The translations under genes were made by a program, and so were the position numbers. The notes below the pieces were generated by a model that saw only the letters and a program-made list of their open reading frames with translations, did no database searches and had not been told where the DNA came from. Source: Parvibaculum sp. (GTDB lineage: Bacteria > Pseudomonadota > Alphaproteobacteria > Parvibaculales > Parvibaculaceae). From it: a DNA stretch of 55,048 bases. Location: NCBI GenBank assembly GCA_030649335.1, contig JAUSLL010000037.1, positions 1 to 55,048 on the forward strand, given 5' to 3'. Of the stretch, positions 7,331-14,776 are shown one piece after another (positions within the stretch are counted from its first letter, which is position 1; each line of letters starts with the position of its first letter).

Positions 7331-8655
7331 AACTCGCCCCAGTAGGGTTGACCGGAATAGGCCAGCCAAAGGCATTGGCGCGCTTGAACGGCGCAGGCGG
7401 CGGTCGGCCCGGATGGCTGCTGCCCGGCAGCCCGTCCGCTCAAATTGATTGGGCGGGTCGCCGGGCATACATGAACGGCGCCGCTTACTACGACGAAGCC
7501 TCCATCAAGTCGCTGATCAACACGTTTGCCACGCCCGCCAGCGCCGTCATCACGTCGACGGGCTTGATTAAGTCGATGCCTGCTAATTCGCTTCTCGGAT
7601 TCTACGATTCCGACCGTGGCCAGTTGATCGAGGAGGAGCGGGCCAATCTATTCACGTATTCGGAGCAATTCGACAACGCGGCATGGGTGCTCGGCACCAC
7701 AACCATTTCCGCCAACGCTGTTGCTGCACCCGACGGGACCGCGTCGGCGGATCGTCTCGTGGAGCCTGTTGGTGCGGGTGCGCTGGCGCAGATTTATCAA
7801 AACGTCACAGTGGCCAACAGCACGGCCTACTCGTTCGGCGTGGTGGCAAAAGCCGATGCTGTGCGGAAGTGGCTGACGCTAGGCCTCAATAGCGCCATTG
7901 TGGCTAACGGTCGGGCGTGGTTCGACCTTCAAAACGGCGTAGTCGGCACCAAACAGGCTAGCCTTACATCGTCCGGCATGATCGCTTTGGCGGACGGCTG
8001 GTATTTTTGCTACACGACGTTCACGTCGGCGGGGGCTGCTGCCGGATCGCGCCCGTTCTATGTTGCAGGCACGAATGCCGATAACTCGATCAGCTACACA
8101 GGCGACGGTGTTTCGGGCATCTATGTTTGGGGCGCGCGAGTCGAGACAGGCACTTTCCCCTTGTCCTATGTCCCGACTACATCATCCTCTGTCACCCGCA
8201 CCAAATCGACACTATCTCGCACGATTGAGGCTTCGTATAACGCCGCATCAGGATCAGCCTATGTCGAGTTCATCTCGGCAGGCGGCAGCGGCACGCAGCG
8301 CATCTGGCAGATTGATACGGACGCCAACAACCGCATTTCGCTCACGCGCAACGCATCTAATCAGATCATCCTTGATGTTGTCGTCGGCGGCGCATCGCAG
8401 GCCAGCGTCAACCTCGGCACACTCGCCAATGCCACTAAAGGCAAGGTGGCGATAAACTGGACCGCTGGTGCGTGCGCAGGATCTCTGAATGGTGCTGCTG
8501 TTGTGACGGGTACTCCGGCATCAATTCCGACAGTGACGACTGAACGCTTCGGGTCGGACGCTGCTGCGGCTAATCAGCTAAACGGATATTACGCTAGGTC
8601 GGGGCGCTATAGGCAAATTCTCTCAAGTGCGCAGCTTTTGAGTTTAGCCGCCTAG
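7327..8655 (+). CDS. Head spike/fibre protein with lectin-like domains
   Basis: This 442-residue protein carries the signature of head-spike fibre proteins: IEEERANLFTYSEQFDNAAW (about 101-120), then carbohydrate-binding-like strands (YQNVTVANSTAYSFGVVAKA) and GIYVWGARVETG before a C-terminal LamG-like jelly roll (about 300-440). Such proteins decorate heads or tails and are thought to bind glycans. It overlaps the upstream gene by 4 bases (ATGA). The C-terminal YYARSGRYRQILSSAQLLSLAA is typical of the last strand and helix of these domains. The host ligand cannot be inferred. Confidence 0.75.
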   Translation: MKLAPVGLTGIGQPKALARLNGAGGGRPGWLLPGSPSAQIDWAGRRAYMNGAAYYDEASIKSLINTFATPASAVITSTGLIKSMPANSLLGFYDSDRGQLIEEERANLFTYSEQFDNAAWVLGTTTISANAVAAPDGTASADRLVEPVGAGALAQIYQNVTVANSTAYSFGVVAKADAVRKWLTLGLNSAIVANGRAWFDLQNGVVGTKQASLTSSGMIALADGWYFCYTTFTSAGAAAGSRPFYVAGTNADNSISYTGDGVSGIYVWGARVETGTFPLSYVPTTSSSVTRTKSTLSRTIEASYNAASGSAYVEFISAGGSGTQRIWQIDTDANNRISLTRNASNQIILDVVVGGASQASVNLGTLANATKGKVAINWTAGACAGSLNGAAVVTGTPASIPTVTTERFGSDAAAANQLNGYYARSGRYRQILSSAQLLSLAA

Positions 8656-8775
8656 CCATTGCCTGCGCTTCTCAACTCTCCGGCGACTCCCCACTACAAA
8701 AACACAACCCCTTGTTGACTCCCGTCACAATTGCCGCAACTTAACGTAAGAATTGACGTTATTGATTTGGTGCCG

Positions 8776-9723
8776 ATGCCGAACGCTTTGCAAATCCCTG
8801 TCATCCGCCGCGCTGCATCTGTGATGCCCGCGAGCATTGACGTGGCTGCGCGCGAAATCGATGTGACATGGACAACCGGCAGCCGAGTCCAGCGATACGA
8901 TTGGTACGACGGCGACTATCTTGAAGAGTTATCGCTCGATGATGGTGCCGCCGATCTTACGCGCTTGAATAATGGCGCGCCGTTGCTCGATACACACATG
9001 ACCTATTCGCTTGAGCATGTGCTTGGTGTTGTCGTCGAGGGTTCGGCACGGATCGAAAATGGCGAGGGTGTTGCGCGAGTCCGGTTCGCATCGGATGACG
9101 CCGACGTCGAAAAAATCTGGAACAAGGTGCGCCAAGGCGTCGTGCGGAATATTTCGGTCGGCTATCTGATTTCCGAAGTCTCGGAAATTCGCCAGCCCGG
9201 CGCGATGACAATTTTGCGCGCGACGAAATGGGAGCCGCTTGAAATCTCATTTGTTCCTGTCGGTGCCGATGCCGGTGCCGGATCACGCGGGGCCGAAGCC
9301 CGCACATTTCCATGCTTGATGAAACGCGAGGGCGATATGACCACGAAGCCGAAAGTAAATCCGGGCACTGAGCCCGAACCCGTTGTCGATCCTGAAAATC
9401 CCGAAACGCGCGCCGCGCCGGTCAATCCCGCGCCTGTCGCAGTTGATGCCGATGGCATCCGCGCCGAAGTGTTCGAAACAGTTTCCAACATCATCGAGCG
9501 GTGTAGCCTCGCCAACATGACGGCAAGCGACGCGCTCGAAATCATCACGGCGACGCGCGGCAAGTCGCCTGCCGAAATCAGCACGGCGGTTCAGGCAAAG
9601 CGCGCCACGCTGGCGAGCCGCACAAACGTCCGCGAAATTTCGGGGCATACCAATCCCGATGCTGACACGACTGGACTTTCCGCGCGCCGCATGGCCGCGA
9701 AGCACGCCAAGGGGGCGAAGTAA
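8776..9723 (+). CDS. Prohead protease fused to scaffold (HK97-type, U35)
   Basis: This serine protease cleaves scaffold and capsid during head maturation. The catalytic pattern is visible: His in LLDTHM and Ser in RNISVGYLI, with the usual VRFASDDADVEKIWNKVRQG between them. A linker rich in Pro and Glu follows, then a helical C-terminal region (about 235-315) that reads as scaffold, as in lambda C/Nu3. I chose ATG 8776 (MPNALQIPV); TTG 8731 would add 15 residues, and neither has a clear Shine-Dalgarno sequence. It directly precedes decoration and capsid genes, as expected. The 8656-8775 gap holds TTGACT and TTGACG boxes but no convincing promoter. Confidence 0.85.
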   Translation: MPNALQIPVIRRAASVMPASIDVAAREIDVTWTTGSRVQRYDWYDGDYLEELSLDDGAADLTRLNNGAPLLDTHMTYSLEHVLGVVVEGSARIENGEGVARVRFASDDADVEKIWNKVRQGVVRNISVGYLISEVSEIRQPGAMTILRATKWEPLEISFVPVGADAGAGSRGAEARTFPCLMKREGDMTTKPKVNPGTEPEPVVDPENPETRAAPVNPAPVAVDADGIRAEVFETVSNIIERCSLANMTASDALEIITATRGKSPAEISTAVQAKRATLASRTNVREISGHTNPDADTTGLSARRMAAKHAKGAK

Positions 9724-10398
9724 ATGACCACGCTGAATGAACCGAACCGCCTTTCCGACCTTCTGAAAATGGAGCCGGACAGCTATTTCGGCCGCGAAGT
9801 CGTCACCATCAAAAGTAGCGTTGCGCTGCTTATGGGTACGGTTATCGGCAAGGTGTCTGTCGGCGCGCTTACCGCTGTCGGCGCCGCATCCGTTCCGGCC
9901 CCTGCGGCTGCGACGATTACGGCCTCGCCTGTTGCGGTCGGTGCCAAGGTCGGCGTGCATCGTTTCGTCGCTTTGGTTGGCGGCGCGGGCACAGCCTCCA
10001 AATGGCAGCACGAAGACCCCGAAGGCGAATATGCCGGTGTTGCCACGGGTAACACCGAATACACAGGCGGCGGCTTGACGCTGACCATCACTGACGCCGG
10101 CACGGATCCTGTGCCCGGCGAAGCCTTCATCGTCACAGTGACGGCGGCGGCTGGTAGCGGCAAGTATGCGCAGCTTACGCCTGCCGCTGTTGACGGTACC
10201 GCTGACGCAATCGCCGTGTTGTTGCGCGACGCCGATGCCTCGGCAGGTGACGTCACTGACGTCATCGTGCTGACGCGCGGCCCTTCGATCGTCGTTCTCG
10301 AAAAACTGATTTGGCCCGCCGGCATTTCCGCCGGCAACAAGGCCGCCGCGCTTGCCGCTCTTGAGGCTCGCAACATCACCACTCGCTCCGAGGTATAA
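9724..10398 (+). CDS. Head decoration protein, gpD-like, extended
   Basis: This 224-residue protein lies between protease and capsid. Its start (LSDLLKMEPDSYFGREVVTIKSS) and its end (RGPSIVVLEKLIWPAGISAG) match the lambda gpD/HDPD pattern of head-stabilising trimers. Lambda gpD has only 110 residues; here about 90 extra beta-rich residues in the middle (ITASPVAVGAKVGVHRFVAL onward) suggest an inserted surface domain. It is separated from the protease stop by three bases. Family call from context and ends; the role of the insert is unknown. Confidence 0.75.
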   Translation: MTTLNEPNRLSDLLKMEPDSYFGREVVTIKSSVALLMGTVIGKVSVGALTAVGAASVPAPAAATITASPVAVGAKVGVHRFVALVGGAGTASKWQHEDPEGEYAGVATGNTEYTGGGLTLTITDAGTDPVPGEAFIVTVTAAAGSGKYAQLTPAAVDGTADAIAVLLRDADASAGDVTDVIVLTRGPSIVVLEKLIWPAGISAGNKAAALAALEARNITTRSEV

Positions 10399-10403
10399 CC
10401 AAA

Positions 10404-11420
10404 ATGGCAATGCTCGATATTTTCAATGACTCCGCGTTTTCTTCGGTCGAGCTTTCCGAGGGGATTCAGAACACGCCGAATAACTATGGCCGCGTCGGCG
10501 CGCTGGGTCTTTTCGTGCCCAAGCCGGTTCGCACCACTTCGGTCAGCATCGAAATCAATAACGGCGTTCTGTCGCTGATTGAGTCTTCGCCGCGTGGTTC
10601 GGGTGGCCAGCAGAACAAGCGCGCCAAACGCACGCTCAAAAGTTTCAACATTCCGCACTTCTCGCTTGAAGATACGGTCATGGCCGATGACGTGCAGAAC
10701 ATCCGCCCGTTCGGCAACACCTCGGAACTTGAAGCCGCGGTCGACTTTATCAACGAGCGCATGTCGGAAATGTCCGGCAAACACGACATCACGGAAGAAT
10801 GGCTTTTGGCAACGGCGCTTCGCGGCACTGTTCTTGACGCTGACGGCTCTGTGTTGCTCGATTTGTTCGCCGATTTCGGCGTGACCCAAGAAGTCAAATT
10901 CTTCGACTTCACGAATGACGCCGCTGACCCGCGCAAAACCTGCCTCGACGTCAAGCGCCACATTGAGCAGAATCTCAAAGGCGACACGATGACAAGCGTG
11001 CATGCGCTGTGTTCGTCGGACTATTTCGACGGCCTGATTTCGCACCCTGTTGTGAAGGAAGCTTATGCCTATCAGCAGGGCCTTTCCGCGCAGCGCGACG
11101 ATCTGCGCAAGGGCTTCACATACCAGGACATCACGTTCGAAGAATATGTCGGCACGGCGACCGATGCTGACGGCGCGGATCATCCGTTCATTCCCGCCGG
11201 TGACGCGCGGTTCTTCCCCAAGGGCACCAATTCGACGTTCCGCGAATATCTTGCGCCGGCCGACATGATGCCTTTCGTCAACACTCCGGGCCAGTCGCGT
11301 TACGCCAGCCTTGAAATGTTGAAGCACGGCAAGGGTGTCGAAATTCAGACGCAGATGAACATTCTGCCGATCTGCATGCGCCCCGCCGTTCTTGTGCGTG
11401 GCAGCAAGGCCGCCTCGTAA
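10404..11420 (+). CDS. Major capsid protein, gpE family
   Basis: This 338-residue shell subunit of the HK97 fold is close to lambda gpE (341). Typical segments are MAMLDIFNDSAFSSVELSEG, then PNNYGRVGALGLF, SIEINNGVLSLIESSPRG, the FNIPHFSLEDTVMADDVQNI block and the C-terminal PADMMPFVNTPGQ...LEMLKHGKGVEIQTQMN. It follows the decoration gene by 5 bases and is closed by a stem-loop. Codon use is strongly biased to GC-ending codons, as expected of a highly expressed late gene. Confidence 0.93.
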   Translation: MAMLDIFNDSAFSSVELSEGIQNTPNNYGRVGALGLFVPKPVRTTSVSIEINNGVLSLIESSPRGSGGQQNKRAKRTLKSFNIPHFSLEDTVMADDVQNIRPFGNTSELEAAVDFINERMSEMSGKHDITEEWLLATALRGTVLDADGSVLLDLFADFGVTQEVKFFDFTNDAADPRKTCLDVKRHIEQNLKGDTMTSVHALCSSDYFDGLISHPVVKEAYAYQQGLSAQRDDLRKGFTYQDITFEEYVGTATDADGADHPFIPAGDARFFPKGTNSTFREYLAPADMMPFVNTPGQSRYASLEMLKHGKGVEIQTQMNILPICMRPAVLVRGSKAAS

Positions 11421-11426
11421 AAAATC

Positions 11427-11452
11427 AGGGGCGCGCGATTAAGTGCGCCCCT
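11427..11452 (+). terminator. Stem-loop after the capsid gene
   Basis: A 10-bp stem AGGGGCGCGC/GTGCGCCCCT with loop GATTAA follows the capsid stop codon. Only AATTAT follows, not a U-run, so it may be an mRNA stabiliser or leaky attenuator that keeps capsid message abundant. Confidence 0.6.
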
Positions 11453-11475
11453 AATTATCCGGATCGGGCAGGCCG

Positions 11476-11808
11476 ATGAATTGGGCTAAACACGCCAGCA
11501 TTCTGGGCGACAAGTGCCAGCGTACTTTTGCCGAGGTCATTGCGTACACGCCGAAGGGTGGGGCACGCATTCCGAACAAGCGGGGGATTTTCGAACCCGC
11601 GTTCGAAATGATCGACGCCGGTGGCGATGTTGGAGTCAATACGGTTAAGCCGGTGTTTTGGTTCCGCAAGGCTGACTTGACGTCGTGGGGGATTGCCAAG
11701 CCGGTCAAGGGCGACGTCATCGAGGCACGCGGGCTGACTTACGAAGTGGTCCAAGTTGAGCCCGATGGCTACGAAGAATTCCGCTTTGTCTGTTACGAGG
11801 TCGATTGA
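11476..11808 (+). CDS. Head-tail joining protein, FII-like
   Basis: This 110-residue protein sits between capsid and tail terminator, the slot of lambda gpFII (117 residues). The fold pattern, a helix with a Phe-Ala-Glu-Val start, then a long loop and beta strands ending in YEVVQVEPDGYEEFRFVCYE, fits that family, which caps the connector and receives the tail. Start is ATG 11476. The stop is followed directly by the TTG start of the next gene. The assignment rests on order and length more than on motif. Confidence 0.65.
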   Translation: MNWAKHASILGDKCQRTFAEVIAYTPKGGARIPNKRGIFEPAFEMIDAGGDVGVNTVKPVFWFRKADLTSWGIAKPVKGDVIEARGLTYEVVQVEPDGYEEFRFVCYEVD

Positions 11809-12384
11809 TTGTTAGAGCGTCGGAACATTCGGGAAAGGGCTGTCGCGCTGTTGAAGGCGTCGTCACTTTTTGCGGGTGTCACGATCAAAGACACGGCGGC
11901 TGACGATTTCGACGCCGATTCCGAACTGCCTGGCATCAATGTCTATACGGCTTCGGAAAGTTGGGAATCGAAAGGCGTGGTTTTGCACACGCCATTTGTG
12001 ACTGTCTCGCTGACGCTTTCGTTTGAAGTTTGGATCGAAGGCACAGGCGCACAGGCCGACGATTTGGTCGAAAAGATTGAGTCCGTGTTGTTCACCAATG
12101 CGGATTTTGTCAAAGAATTTTCGGGGCTTCGCTCCGCTTCGAGTCAGACGACGGCGAAGCAAGATGGCAACAAGCCAATGCTCCGCGTGCTGCAGTCTTA
12201 CGTTTTGGAATACGGCTTGGAATTTGAGCCCGTTATTCCCGACGCTTTCGTGACGGTCGAAATCGAAGTCGATGCCATCGACCCCGCCGACCCGAATACG
12301 GGGAATGAGGGTTATGCGGGCGGAAGCCCCGGACCGGATGGGCGCATCGAGGGTGTTGTGACCGTTGAACCGGAGCAAGCGTGA
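11809..12384 (+). CDS. Probable tail terminator (gpU-like)
   Basis: This 191-residue protein begins at TTG 11809, eight bases after GAGG. The helix-strand pattern (RNIRERAVALLKASSLFAGV, VTVSLTLSFEVWIEG, DDLVEKIESVLFTN, RVLQSYVLEYGLEF) matches phage tail-terminator proteins, hexameric rings that stop tube growth and join tail to head. The last 40 residues are acidic and Gly/Pro-rich, longer than usual. Neighbours (FII-like before, sheath after) agree. It overlaps the next small gene by one base (TGATG). Confidence 0.65.
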   Translation: MLERRNIRERAVALLKASSLFAGVTIKDTAADDFDADSELPGINVYTASESWESKGVVLHTPFVTVSLTLSFEVWIEGTGAQADDLVEKIESVLFTNADFVKEFSGLRSASSQTTAKQDGNKPMLRVLQSYVLEYGLEFEPVIPDAFVTVEIEVDAIDPADPNTGNEGYAGGSPGPDGRIEGVVTVEPEQA

Positions 12385-12494
12385 TGCTGAGTAATTATTC
12401 GACGCGCGACATGCAAGCGAACCGCCCCGCCGACTTGGCGCGGCTGCGAGAGATTCAGAAGCCGGTGACGGCTGATAAGAAAGAGGCGAAATAA
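12384..12494 (+). CDS. Tiny 36-residue protein before the sheath gene
   Basis: An open frame from ATG 12384 to TAA 12494 overlaps the stop of the tail terminator by one base and abuts the sheath start codon with no gap. The product (MLSNYSTRDMQANRPADLAR...) is basic and probably helical. The tight coupling on both sides argues that it is translated. Mu-like phages also carry a very small gene just before the sheath, but I see no clear match to that family. Function unknown. Confidence 0.5.
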   Translation: MLSNYSTRDMQANRPADLARLREIQKPVTADKKEAK

Positions 12495-13988
12495 ATGGCG
12501 GTTTCCTTTCCGAATATTCCGAGCGGTGGCGCCCTTCGCGTGCCTCTTTTCTATGCCGACGTCAGCAACGCCGCGGCCTTCACATATCAGCCGGGTTACC
12601 GCGCGCTGTTGATCGGCCAGATGCTTGCCGCTGGCACAGCCGATGCGCTGGCGATGGTGTCGTGCAATTCGGCGGATCAAGCCCGCACGCTTTTCGGGCA
12701 GGGCTCGCAACTCGCCCGCATGGTCAAGGCGTTCCGCGACAATGACGCGCTGACGGAAATCATGTGCATCGCGCTCGACGACGACGGCAGCGGTGCCGAC
12801 GCGGAGGGTACTGTTACGGTTTCTGGCACCACGACGGCAGCGGGCACCATCGCGCTTTATATCGGGGGCCAGCTTGTGTCGGTCGGCGTCGCGTCCGGTG
12901 TTGCCGCGGCGGCGGTTGCCACGGCCATCGGTGCCGCGGTCAATGCAAACGCTGAATTGCCGGTGACTGCTACGGTGCTTGCCGGCGAAGTCACGCTCAC
13001 GGCGAAAAATGCTGGCACGCTTGGCAATGGCATCGATGTCCGCACCAACTATCGCGGCAGCATCGGCGGCGAAGCGACCCCCGCGGGCATCGCGCTTGCC
13101 ATCGTCGCAATGGCTTCTGGCGCAACGGATCCCGACATCGCCGACGCCATTACAGCAATGGGCGACTCCAAATTCAATTACATTGTTCAGCCCTACGCGC
13201 TGGCGACGGAACTGACTGCGTTTCAGACGGAAATGAATGACGCGACGGGCCGTTGGTCCTATGCGCGCCAGCTTTACGGCCATGTGTTCACGGCGAAGTC
13301 CGCTGCAGCCGGAACGCTTTTGACATTCGGCGGCACGCGAAATGACCAGCATGGGCTTTGCTTCGGCTATTACGACTCGCCGACGCCGACCTATGAAGCC
13401 GCCGCCATGTTTGGGGGCCGCGCTTCGCGCTCGCTGTCCGACGATCCCGCGCGCCCGCTGCAGACGCTCGAATTGATAGGCTTCCTTCCGCCGCCTGAAA
13501 CGTCTTGGTTCACGCTTGCGGAGCGCAACGCGCTTTTGTTCGCCGGTATCGCTACGTCGTATTACGTTGCGGGCCGTGCGCGCATCGAGCGCGCCGTGAC
13601 GATGTATCGCGTGAATGAATGGGGCCAGGTTGACCCGTCTTATCTCGATGTCGAAACTCTGGCGACGCTGGCCTATATCCTCGACTTCCTCAAATCGCGG
13701 ATCACACAGAAATTTCCGCGTCACAAACTGGCGAATGACGGCACGCGCTTCGGTGCGGGGCAGGCCATCGTCACACCAAGCGTTGTCCGTGGCGAATTGA
13801 TTGCGGCGTATTCCGAACTGGAATCGCTGGCGCTTGTCGAAAACGTCGAGGCGTTCAAGGCGAACTTGATTGTCGAGCGCGACGCGACCGATCCGAGCCG
13901 CGTGAATGTGCTTTATCCGCCGGACCTTGTGAACGGTCTGCGGGTGTTTGCTTTGTTAGCCGAGTTCCGCCTCGAATATGCGGCATAA
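12495..13988 (+). CDS. Contractile tail sheath protein (Mu gpL-like)
   Basis: This 497-residue sheath subunit surrounds the tube and contracts on infection. Mu-type blocks include the N-terminal FPNIPSGGALRVPLFYADVS, PQxALLIGQ-like segment YRALLIGQM, GSQLARMVKAFRDND, the central variable beta domain (about 95-200) and the C-terminal FLKSRITQKFPRHKLANDG, then QAIVTPSVVRGELIAAYSEL and LIVERDATDPSRVNV. The GAGG before ATG lies in the preceding small gene. Next is the tube gene 12 bases away. This gene shows the phage is a myovirus. Confidence 0.93.
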   Translation: MAVSFPNIPSGGALRVPLFYADVSNAAAFTYQPGYRALLIGQMLAAGTADALAMVSCNSADQARTLFGQGSQLARMVKAFRDNDALTEIMCIALDDDGSGADAEGTVTVSGTTTAAGTIALYIGGQLVSVGVASGVAAAAVATAIGAAVNANAELPVTATVLAGEVTLTAKNAGTLGNGIDVRTNYRGSIGGEATPAGIALAIVAMASGATDPDIADAITAMGDSKFNYIVQPYALATELTAFQTEMNDATGRWSYARQLYGHVFTAKSAAAGTLLTFGGTRNDQHGLCFGYYDSPTPTYEAAAMFGGRASRSLSDDPARPLQTLELIGFLPPPETSWFTLAERNALLFAGIATSYYVAGRARIERAVTMYRVNEWGQVDPSYLDVETLATLAYILDFLKSRITQKFPRHKLANDGTRFGAGQAIVTPSVVRGELIAAYSELESLALVENVEAFKANLIVERDATDPSRVNVLYPPDLVNGLRVFALLAEFRLEYAA

Positions 13989-14000
13989 AGGAATCTGAAT

Positions 14001-14360
14001 ATGGGAAAGCGAATTTCTGGCACGGCGTATCTGAAAGTTGACGGCGCACAATACACGCTTGCGGGCTCGCTCGATGTGCAGCCGATGGCTGTGAAGCGCG
14101 AAGGCAAGGTCGGCCTTGGCGGCCCCGCTGGGTACGATGAGCAGCCGATCATTCCATACATTGAGGGCGAGGTGTTCCTTGATGCGGAACTGAGTCTTAC
14201 CGCTCTGGCCGCCATCACGGACGCCACTGTGCATGCCGAAATGGCGAACGGCAAAAACTACATTCTCCGCAACGCTTGGTGGGCCGGTGATGTCGTCGCC
14301 AAGGCCGCCGACGGCACGACTTCTATTCGCTTCGAAGCGATGGCTTGCGAGGAAGCATAA
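14001..14360 (+). CDS. Tail tube protein (Mu gpM-like)
   Basis: This 119-residue protein makes the inner tail tube through which DNA passes. The segment GTAYLKVDGAQYTLAGSLDV and the later REGKVGLGG...YIEGEVF match Mu-type tube proteins, as do size and position just after the sheath. GGAATC precedes ATG 14001. The stop TAATG overlaps the start of the chaperone gene. Confidence 0.88.
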   Translation: MGKRISGTAYLKVDGAQYTLAGSLDVQPMAVKREGKVGLGGPAGYDEQPIIPYIEGEVFLDAELSLTALAAITDATVHAEMANGKNYILRNAWWAGDVVAKAADGTTSIRFEAMACEEA

Positions 14361-14626
14361 TGGCGGATTTTGAAATCACGCTTTCGAAGCCGGTGCAGCA
14401 CGGAACGGAATCTATTTCGGTTCTGGAATGCGATGAGCCGACGCTCGACGATCTTGACGCCTTCATGCAGGGCCAGAAGACAAGCGACATCGCGGCGGTC
14501 AAAAAGTTGATCGAGAAATGCGCAAAACTTTCGCCTGCCGTCGTCGGCAAAATCAAGGCGGCCGACCTTGAGATGATTATGGACGCCTTCGCCCCTTTCT
14601 TACCGGGCAACAAGACGGCGCAGTAG
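14360..14626 (+). CDS. Tail assembly chaperone, short form (Mu gp41-like)
   Basis: This 88-residue protein is encoded between tube and tape measure, where tailed phages place the G/GT chaperone pair that coats the tape measure protein during tube assembly. Its pattern (ITLSKPVQHGTESISVLECD, EPTLDDLDAFMQG, VVGKIKAADLEMIMDAFAPF) fits the Mu gp41 type. Start is ATG 14360, coupled to the tube stop. A slippery heptamer at 14593-14599 allows a fraction of ribosomes to shift into the -1 frame and make a longer form. Confidence 0.85.
   Translation: MADFEITLSKPVQHGTESISVLECDEPTLDDLDAFMQGQKTSDIAAVKKLIEKCAKLSPAVVGKIKAADLEMIMDAFAPFLPGNKTAQ
14593..14599 (+). promoter_or_regulatory. Slippery heptamer CCCTTTC
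   Basis: In the zero frame it reads C CCT TTC, a canonical X XXY YYZ site; after slipping both tRNAs re-pair with CCC and TTT. It is the only such heptamer in the stretch where both frames are open (about 14572-14624). Confidence 0.78.
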
Positions 14627-14772
14627 CCCGGAACGGATGGCGTCAAGTCGTAATCGACCTTGCTGCGTTCTGGGGGTGGCCGCCGTCTGAGCTAATGCGG
14701 CTTTCGATAAGTCGCGCGAATTTTTGGCACGACGCGGCAGAGAAAATAGAAGAGTCGCGCGCGAAGGGTTGA
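14593..14772 (+). CDS. Chaperone extension made by -1 frameshift (GT-like)
   Basis: The -1 frame is open from after a TGA near 14570 to TGA 14770-14772, with no start codon of its own near the beginning. Read after a slip at 14593-14599 it adds 57 residues (LTGQQDGAVARNGWRQVVID...), giving a 137-residue fusion. The added part contains DLAAFWGWPPSELMRLSISR and ANFWHDAAEKIEE, the W-P-P-S-E-L...F-W pattern typical of the T half of tail chaperones, which recruits tube subunits to the tape measure. It ends four bases before the tape measure start. Confidence 0.82.
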   Translation, partial: PFLTGQQDGAVARNGWRQVVIDLAAFWGWPPSELMRLSISRANFWHDAAEKIEESRAKG

Positions 14773-14776
14773 TCCG

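Noticed and set aside
9783..11327. Long minus-strand frame (514 codons) opposite the decoration and capsid genes
   Set aside because: It is antisense to two clear structural genes, and its length comes from GC-rich codon bias; no motif and no ribosome site.
12312..13724. 470-codon minus-strand frame opposite the sheath gene
   Set aside because: Arg/His-rich shadow of a well-supported gene.
14501..14506. AAAAAG run as frameshift site
   Set aside because: The -1 frame hits TGA near 14570, before the extension, so it cannot give the long chaperone.
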